The position numbers and the translations under genes are program-made. The notes below the pieces were generated by a model that saw only the letters and a program-made list of their open reading frames with translations, had not been told where the DNA came from and ran no database searches. A DNA stretch of 64,000 bases from Burkholderia sp. BCC1644 (GTDB lineage: Bacteria > Pseudomonadota > Gammaproteobacteria > Burkholderiales > Burkholderiaceae): assembly GCF_902833225.1 (NCBI RefSeq), contig NZ_CADFEI010000026.1, forward strand, positions 25,461 to 89,460, written 5' to 3'. This document shows positions 59,080 through 64,000 of this stretch, in pieces (position 1 is the first letter of the stretch; the number at the start of each line of letters is the position of its first letter).

Positions 59080-60231
59080 TCAGTCCGCCGATTTCGTCGT
59101 GACGGGCTGCCACGCGGCGTTCTTCACTTCATAGAGCGTCGAGCTCGGGTTCTTCAGGTCGCCCGTGTTCGTGAACGCGATCGTGCCCGTGATGCCGTCG
59201 TAGCGCGTACCCTTCAGCGCGCCGTTGAAATCGGCCGGCTTCGTCGAGTTCGCTTTCTGCATCGCATTGATCGCGATCCACGTCGCGTCGTAGGCGAACG
59301 GCGCATACGCGAGCATGTCGACGCCGTACTTCTGCTTGAATTTCGTTTCGAACTGCTTGCCCTTCGCGAGACGCGACAGCGGCTGCCCGTATTCCCACAC
59401 CGACGCGCCTTCGGCCGCATTGCCGGCGAGCTTGATGAAGTTCGCGTTCATCACGCCGCCGCCCGCGAGGAACTGCGCGCGGATGCCGAGCTGGCGCATG
59501 CGCTTCACGAGCATCGCGGCCTGCGCGTCGAGGCCGCCGAAGAACACGAGATCGGCGTTGGTGCTCTTGATCTTCGTGAGCTGCGCGCTGAAGTCGACGG
59601 CCTTGTCGTTCGTGAATTCGCGCGCGACGATCGTGCCACCGTTCGCCTTCACGGCCTTCTCGAATTCGTCGGCTTCGCCCTGGCCAAACGCGGTGCGGTC
59701 GTCGATGATCGCGATGCGCTTCGCCTTCGTCACGCTCGCCGCGTACGTACCTGCGTTGCCCGCGTTCTGCGTGTCGGTCGCGATCACGCGGTACACGGTG
59801 CCGAGCCCGGCGCGCGTGATGTCGGGATTGGTCGCCGACGGCGTGATCATCGGAATGCCGGCCTTCGCGTAGATCTTCGACGCGGGCAGCGTCGTGCCCG
59901 AATTGAAGTGGCCGATCACGACGGCCACCTGCGCGTCGGCGAGTTGCTGCGCGGCCTGCACGCCGGTGCGCGGATCGCTCTGGTCGTCCTGCGACGCGAT
60001 CACGAACTTCACCGGCTTGCCGCCGACCGTCGTGTGCGCGGCATTCGCTTCGTCGACCGCCATGCGCACGCCGTTCTCGATGTCCTTGCCGTATGCGGCG
60101 CCGCCGCCCGTCAGCGGGCCGGCCACGCCGACCTTCACGACCGTTTCCTGCGCGTGGGCCGCGCCCGTCTGGAACGCGAGGAGCGCGGCGGTCAATGCAA
60201 CGCCGGAAAGCGAACGAATGCGGAACGTCAT
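59080..60231 (-). CDS. branched-chain amino acid-type ABC substrate-binding protein
   Basis: This 383-residue periplasmic binding protein has a signal peptide (residues 1-27, ending AHAQE) and the type I LivJ/LivK fold: VKVGVAGPLTGGGAAYGKDI at the start of the mature protein, then VVIGHFNSGTTLPASKIYAK and DDRTAFGQGEADEFEKAVKA. An AAGGA box precedes the ATG. The permease and ATPase genes are not adjacent, so it must use components encoded elsewhere. It may feed the FAD oxidoreductase downstream. Confidence 0.95.
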   Translation of the reverse strand: MTFRIRSLSGVALTAALLAFQTGAAHAQETVVKVGVAGPLTGGGAAYGKDIENGVRMAVDEANAAHTTVGGKPVKFVIASQDDQSDPRTGVQAAQQLADAQVAVVIGHFNSGTTLPASKIYAKAGIPMITPSATNPDITRAGLGTVYRVIATDTQNAGNAGTYAASVTKAKRIAIIDDRTAFGQGEADEFEKAVKANGGTIVAREFTNDKAVDFSAQLTKIKSTNADLVFFGGLDAQAAMLVKRMRQLGIRAQFLAGGGVMNANFIKLAGNAAEGASVWEYGQPLSRLAKGKQFETKFKQKYGVDMLAYAPFAYDATWIAINAMQKANSTKPADFNGALKGTRYDGITGTIAFTNTGDLKNPSSTLYEVKNAAWQPVTTKSAD

Positions 60232-60655
60232 GGCAATCCTTCTTCTGTGGGTCGGGGTGCAACGCGCTTGCCACGCGTCGGCGACCTCTTGCGCGCCGGT
60301 GATGTCTTGCGCGGCCGGGGCGCCATTCGCTGCGCCCGACCGGCCGGCCGATCACCGCGATTCCGTCTCCGAAGAACCTTTCATCGCGAAAGAGGTGAAT
60401 GGATTGTGGGTAGCCAATACCCGTGCAGCAAACGAAATATCGGAACTATGTTGTGAGGATTTGTCATCAAGTTCCGCGTTCGTGGCCGACCCTCGGCCGC
60501 GCAGCGGCGAGCCGTGGGTGGAGAACTTCAATGGGGAATGGTGGTAGCGCGCCTGGGTAAAGGCCGGCCGTGGTCATGCCGATCGCGCATCATCGTTGCG
60601 GCGACGGCCCGGCCGCCGGCCATCGCGACGCCCGCGGCGGGCGCCGCGTCATCGG
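60232..60655. other. intergenic region without gene
   Basis: This 424-bp gap carries the promoter of the binding-protein gene (minus strand) and the 3' side of the CsbD gene. An A/T-rich patch around 60395-60480 is the probable promoter area. I see no credible coding frame. Confidence 0.5.
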
Positions 60656-60847
60656 TCAGTGCCGATCGGCGCCCGTGTGCTTGCGCATCGCATCGGCCGC
60701 CTCGCCGGCCTTTTCCTGGATCTTGCCGGCCTGCTGCTCGGCGATGCCTTCCGCTTCCGTCCTGCGGTCGCCCGTCACCTTGCCGAGTGCTTCCTTGACC
60801 GAACCCTTGACCTGCTTGAGCTTGCCTTCGATGCGATTCCTGTCCAT
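60656..60847 (-). CDS. CsbD family stress protein
   Basis: This 63-residue CsbD protein begins MDRNRIEGKLKQVKGSVKEA and continues GKVTGDRRTEAEG, the family hallmark. CsbD proteins are small, soluble, abundant in stress and stationary phase, with no known biochemical role. A GGAGA box precedes the ATG. It follows the PAS-LuxR gene by 141 bp on the same strand and is paired with a second CsbD gene at 63501. Confidence 0.93.
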   Translation of the reverse strand: MDRNRIEGKLKQVKGSVKEALGKVTGDRRTEAEGIAEQQAGKIQEKAGEAADAMRKHTGADRH

Positions 60848-60988
60848 GGTCGTCTCCTGCGATGGGTTGGGGAGAGCCGGCGATGTGACGGCCTGCGCCG
60901 CACCGCCGAGTGGACAGGATCGCAAGCGAACGCCGCGTACGGCAGATGCGGATGCACCAGTGTGCGGGGTGCATTCGTACCGTCGGCG

Positions 60989-62521
60989 TCAGTCCTTGCC
61001 CTTCGACCCGCCCTTGTCGCCGCGCGCGCCGCTCGCCTCGGCCGCGCCGACGATCCCGCGCTCGCGCGCCCACACGATCGCCTCGCCGCGGCTGTGTACG
61101 TCGAGCTTCGCGTAGATCGTCGCAACGTGATTGCGCACGGTGTTCGGCGCGAGTCCGAGGCGACCGGCGATCTCCTTGTCGGCGAGACCGTGGCACAGCA
61201 GGTCGAACACGTCGCGTTCGCGCGCGGTCAGGTCCGACAACTGCGCGCCCGCGTCGGGCGCATTCGCGCGCCGCACGTTCGCGAGCTTCTCGATCAGCGT
61301 GCGGCTGAACCACGACGCATCCTGCATCGCGGTCTCGATCGCATAAACGAGTTCCATCTCGGTGCGCTTGCGATCGCTGATGTCGAGCAGCGCGACGAGC
61401 AGGCAGTCGCGGCCGTGAATCGCGACCGGATCGGCCGACACGACGCAATCGCGCACGTCGCCCTCGCGCGTGCGAATCTGCACGTCGGCGTTGCGTACGT
61501 TGCCGTCGCGCGCAAGCCGGCCTTCAATGCGCTGCCACGCGCCGCGCTCGGCCCACAGCCCGATCTCGTCCGCGGACTTGCCGAGCAGGTCGTCCTGCGC
61601 ATGGCCCGTCATCGCGGCGAATGCGCCGTTCACGTCGAGCAATTCGAAGCGCTCGGCCGTGACGATCGCGGTCGCGACCGGTGCCATCCGGAATGCCGTC
61701 GCGAAGCGTTCCTCGCTCTGCTTGAGCGCGCGCTCGGCCTGCTTGCGCGGCTCGAGATCCATGAACGTGAACAGCATGCACGCCTCGTCGTTCATGTCGA
61801 TCGGCTGCCCGGCGACGACCACCGCCTTGGTGCCGCCGTCCGCGAGTTTCAGCACGGCTTCCATCTGCGGGATCGTCGCGCCTTCGCCGAGCCGCTCGAT
61901 CGCGAGCTCGCGCCGCTCGGCCTGTTCGAGCACGTCGACTTCGTACACCGAGCGGCCGAGCACGTCGTCGCGCGCGTGGCCCGTCATGTCGAGAAAGCCC
62001 TGGTTGACCTTCACGTAGCGCAAATCGTCGAGCCGGCAGATCACGGCCGGCGCCGGGTTCGCGTTGAAGGTGCGCTCGAAGCGCTCCTCGGCGCTCGCCC
62101 ATTCGGTTGCGTCGTGCAGCACGAGCGCGAGGCAGTCGGGTTCGCCGGCCGCGTTCGTCAGCACGAGGCTGCGGATGCGGTGAACCCAGCTCACGGTTTC
62201 GTCGGCGGCCGATTCGACTTCGACCGTCACGTCGCTGAACTCCTCGCCGGCGATCACGCGATCCATCGGATAGTGGCCGTCGCGCACCGGATGGTTGTTC
62301 CGGTAGCGCAGCCGGAAGCGCTCGCGGTATTCGGTCACGGTCGCCCCGAGCGCCTTCAGTTCGGTCACGCCGTGCATCGCGAGCGCGGCCTCGTTCGCCC
62401 AGACGATCCGCTGGTCGGGCTCGACCAGGATCACGCCCTCGGTGAGGCCCGCGATGATCTGGTGCAGCTGGCGGCGGTCGGTGTGCGACTTGAGCGCCTG
62501 TTCGTTTACCTGTTCGTTCAT
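60989..62521 (-). CDS. PAS-domain LuxR-type regulator
   Basis: This 510-residue cytoplasmic regulator has three PAS domains (about residues 20-130, 147-255 and 270-380; each with an N-A/G-A-motif such as VWANEAALAMHG and YVKVNQGFLDMTGHARDDVL) and a C-terminal LuxR helix-turn-helix (about 438-495: LTARERDVFDLLCHGLADKE, then LGLAPNTVRNHVATIY). I chose the ATG at 62521, with a GCGGAA box, over a GTG at 62545. No membrane segment is present. It diverges from a stress-protein cluster and probably controls it in response to redox, light or a small ligand. Confidence 0.9.
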   Translation of the reverse strand: MNEQVNEQALKSHTDRRQLHQIIAGLTEGVILVEPDQRIVWANEAALAMHGVTELKALGATVTEYRERFRLRYRNNHPVRDGHYPMDRVIAGEEFSDVTVEVESAADETVSWVHRIRSLVLTNAAGEPDCLALVLHDATEWASAEERFERTFNANPAPAVICRLDDLRYVKVNQGFLDMTGHARDDVLGRSVYEVDVLEQAERRELAIERLGEGATIPQMEAVLKLADGGTKAVVVAGQPIDMNDEACMLFTFMDLEPRKQAERALKQSEERFATAFRMAPVATAIVTAERFELLDVNGAFAAMTGHAQDDLLGKSADEIGLWAERGAWQRIEGRLARDGNVRNADVQIRTREGDVRDCVVSADPVAIHGRDCLLVALLDISDRKRTEMELVYAIETAMQDASWFSRTLIEKLANVRRANAPDAGAQLSDLTARERDVFDLLCHGLADKEIAGRLGLAPNTVRNHVATIYAKLDVHSRGEAIVWARERGIVGAAEASGARGDKGGSKGKD

Positions 62522-62598
62522 CGAATGGTTCCGCTGGGTCGGCACGCGCCGGCCGGCGCGTGGGGCGATGATCGCTTGCCGCGCATCGGCACGACAGG

Positions 62599-62614
62599 CG
62601 CGAATGCACTAGCC
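62599..62614. promoter_or_regulatory. 16-bp motif, copy 1, in the divergent PAS-LuxR/stress promoter
   Basis: GCGAATGCACTAGCCG lies 78 bp upstream of the PAS-LuxR start codon. A second copy with two changes lies at 62741-62756 in the same orientation. The core CACTAGCCG is identical. Confidence 0.5.
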
Positions 62615-62740
62615 GTCATAGTACATTCGCACGGCGCGCCGCCATCGTGCGACATCCCGCCGACTCCGGAAGCATGCGCTGCGCCCGTTTGCCCCGCCTT
62701 GCTGTCGGCGGACACACCTCCCGCCTTCCTCGTCCCCCCG

Positions 62741-62756
62741 TGCAAACGCACTAGCC
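62741..62756. promoter_or_regulatory. 16-bp motif, copy 2, in the divergent PAS-LuxR/stress promoter
   Basis: GCAAACGCACTAGCCG matches 14 of 16 bases of the copy at 62599-62614 and lies 102 bp before the proline-rich peptide gene. The spacing of 142 bp puts one copy near each divergent gene. No other gene is seen in 62522-62857. Confidence 0.5.
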
Positions 62757-62857
62757 GATCAGGTGAATTTGCGCGATGCCCGCTCGCGTTCGCGTCGGTA
62801 CGCTGGTCCTGCATCGGCGCGCATGCGCTGCCTTCCCAACCGCAGAGGAGAAGCACG

Positions 62858-63028
62858 ATGAAGCAGCATCAGACACCCGATCCGACGCGGCCCGAACCGC
62901 CTCCGGGCAGTCCGCCCGAACCGCCGCCCGGCACCGATCCACCGGTGCCGGTGCCGCTGCCGCCCGACGTGCCGCGCCCGGACATCCCGCCGCGCGAGCC
63001 CGGCTACGACACGCCGATCGTCCGGTAA
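62858..63028 (+). CDS. proline-rich small protein
   Basis: This 56-residue peptide is nearly one-half proline (EPPPGSPPEPPPGTDPPVPV) with no signal or membrane segment. A GAGGAG box precedes the ATG at 62858. It is probably intrinsically disordered. It leads a cluster of stress-related small genes on the plus strand. Function unknown. Confidence 0.65.
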   Translation: MKQHQTPDPTRPEPPPGSPPEPPPGTDPPVPVPLPPDVPRPDIPPREPGYDTPIVR

Positions 63029-63084
63029 CGGACGACGCCGTTCGCACGCCCCATTCAACACGCCAATCGACGGAGAACCCATCC

Positions 63085-63435
63085 ATGAAGAAGACCCCGC
63101 ATCTTTCGACGCTGCTCGCCGTCAGCACGGCTGTCCTGCTCGGCGCGGCACCGCTCACGAACGCGATCGCGCAGGACGCATCGGCCGACAACGGCATGAA
63201 AACCGAATCGAGCCAGCCGGTGACCGACACGTGGATCACGACCAAGGTGAAGAGCCAGCTGGCCGCCACCGACGGCATGAAGAGTGTCGACATCAGCGTG
63301 AAGACGGTCGACGGCGTCGTCACGCTCACGGGCGTGCTGCCGACGAAGATCGCCGTGAAGAAGGCGATCGCCGTGTCGCGCGCCGTGAAGGGCGTGAAGC
63401 ACGTCGACGCATCCGGCCTGAAGGCGAAGGCCTGA
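63085..63435 (+). CDS. periplasmic BON-domain protein
   Basis: This 116-residue protein has a signal peptide (residues 1-29, ending NAIAQD) and one BON domain (about 45-115: TDTWITTKVKSQLAATDGMK, then DGVVTLTGVLP), like half of OsmY. BON proteins bind phospholipid or envelope structures under osmotic and stationary-phase stress. A CGGAGA box precedes the ATG. It lies between the proline-rich and CsbD genes in the same direction. Confidence 0.92.
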   Translation: MKKTPHLSTLLAVSTAVLLGAAPLTNAIAQDASADNGMKTESSQPVTDTWITTKVKSQLAATDGMKSVDISVKTVDGVVTLTGVLPTKIAVKKAIAVSRAVKGVKHVDASGLKAKA

Positions 63436-63500
63436 CCTCCCGCGCGGCGGTTGCCGCGCGTTATCTCCGCAGTTTTCCCGTCACGACACAGGAGCACACG

Positions 63501-63698
63501 ATGAACGAGGACAAGATCAAGGGCCAGTGGAAGCAGCTCACCGGCAAGCTGAAGGCCAAGTGGGGCAAGCTGACCGACGACGATCTCGCGGTCGCCGAAG
63601 GCAATCGCGACTATCTGGCCGGGAAGATCCAGGAACGTTACGGGATCGCCCGCGACGCGGCCGAGAAGCAGTTGAAGGAATTCGATCGCGAGCTGTAA
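63501..63698 (+). CDS. CsbD family stress protein
   Basis: This 65-residue protein begins MNEDKIKGQWKQLTGKLKAK and continues WGKLTDDDL, the YjbJ-type CsbD signature, and ends with KIQERYGIARDAAEKQLKEF. An AGGAG box precedes the ATG. It is a second, more canonical CsbD than the one at 60656-60847 and belongs to the plus-strand stress cluster. Confidence 0.94.
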   Translation: MNEDKIKGQWKQLTGKLKAKWGKLTDDDLAVAEGNRDYLAGKIQERYGIARDAAEKQLKEFDREL

Positions 63699-63759
63699 CG
63701 CAACCGGCCATCTCTCCCCGCCGCGACGCTGCCGGCGTCGCGGCCACCAGGATCACGAC

Positions 63760-63843
63760 ATGGGCAAATACCTGATCGCCTGGCTGCTCGGCGTGCCGTT
63801 CGGGCTGCTGGTGCTGTTCTATCTGATCACGCACGTCTTCTGA
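63760..63843 (+). CDS. 27-residue single-helix membrane peptide
   Basis: The peptide starts MGKYLIAWLLGVPFGLLVLF and ends YLITHVF, so almost all of it is one transmembrane helix. An AGGA box lies eight bases upstream of the ATG, and it follows the CsbD gene by 61 bp. Similar tiny hydrophobic peptides sit next to CsbD and BON genes in many proteobacteria, where they may act at the membrane in stress. Confidence 0.65.
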   Translation: MGKYLIAWLLGVPFGLLVLFYLITHVF

Positions 63844-63895
63844 GCGCGCGGCGCACGGCACGCGCCCGCTGCCTTCGCCCCGTTACTATCTTCAC

Positions 63896-64000
63896 GCCCC
63901 GATAATCGGGGCTATGGCCAGCCAGGCCCGGCATGATTCCCGCCCCCAGTCGCAGTCATGATCCGGGGGGTGTTGTCACCGGGCCTGGTGGGTGGCTGGT
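63896..64000. other. structured region cut by the window end
   Basis: A hairpin GCCCCGAT-A-ATCGGGGC (63896-63912) is followed by CCAGGCCCGG (63922-63931), which pairs with CCGGGCCTGG (63979-63988), and an outer CCAGC/GCTGG pair. CATGAT occurs twice between the arms. This is either a structured 5' leader of the next gene or a terminator complex; I cannot name a known RNA family. Confidence 0.4.

Overview
The window looks like part of a Burkholderia genome, most likely a Burkholderia cepacia complex-type secondary replicon. The evidence is the uniformly high GC, very high third-position GC in coding frames, many LysR regulators each beside a small catabolic operon, a DUF4148 protein (typical of Burkholderiales), an extra groESL behind a CIRCE operator, and a class II HMG-CoA reductase colinear with the Pseudomonas mevalonii enzyme. 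No rRNA, tRNA, CRISPR array, integrase or complete insertion sequence was seen.

Left part (1-13.7 kb). A LysR gene is followed by a CIRCE-controlled groES-groEL pair. A second LysR gene diverges from a five-gene catabolic operon: CitE-like lyase, class III CoA-transferase, an amidohydrolase with a Tat-like signal, an AtoE-type acid transporter and an MmgE/PrpD protein with a Tat-like signal. A LysE exporter follows, then a small protein resembling a lone SRA/PUA-like domain, a one-helix membrane protein, a PtsN-like IIA protein and an N-acetylglutamate-kinase relative that has lost the active-site motifs.

The centrepiece (13.8-18.6 kb, minus strand) is a sulfur nanocompartment locus: rhodanese, serine O-acetyltransferase, XRE regulator, family 2A (SrpI-like) encapsulin, and a cysteine desulfurase with a ~263-residue low-complexity N-terminal tail that is the expected cargo-loading region. 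Genes overlap or nearly touch, and an identical 13-bp motif lies upstream of both the rhodanese and the encapsulin gene. The proposed logic is that acetylserine/cysteine supply, sulfur abstraction inside the shell and sulfane-sulfur transfer outside it are made together.

Middle (18.8-43.7 kb). Next come an amidase, a secreted alpha/beta hydrolase and DUF4148, then an orphan type VI secretion lipase pair (Tle3-like DUF3274 effector and Tla3-like DUF2875 partner) with no VgrG or obvious immunity gene in the window. After it lie an exported epoxide-hydrolase-like enzyme overlapping a cytochrome P460, and a mevalonate-use locus (HMG-CoA reductase, 2-TM protein, TctA-like permease) diverging from a MocR regulator with visible operator repeats. 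Then follow an exported epoxide hydrolase, an SDR with divergent LysR, a flavin-reductase-fold protein, and an aminotransferase. Next to the aminotransferase, an MFS-LysR-amidase module is bounded by a 74-bp degenerate copy of the aminotransferase gene, which marks it as a recent rearrangement.

Right part (43.9-64 kb). This holds malic enzyme with divergent LysR, small membrane, GNAT and VOC proteins, an alpha/beta hydrolase with AraC regulator, a class V aminotransferase, a serine beta-lactamase-fold hydrolase, an OmpA-like pair, an FAD oxidoreductase with a LivK-type binding protein, and a PAS-LuxR regulator facing a stress cluster (two CsbD proteins, BON protein, proline-rich peptide, 27-residue membrane peptide). 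Two ~70-nt near-identical intergenic elements, each with an anti-Shine-Dalgarno stretch and an intrinsic terminator, look like paralogous small RNAs.
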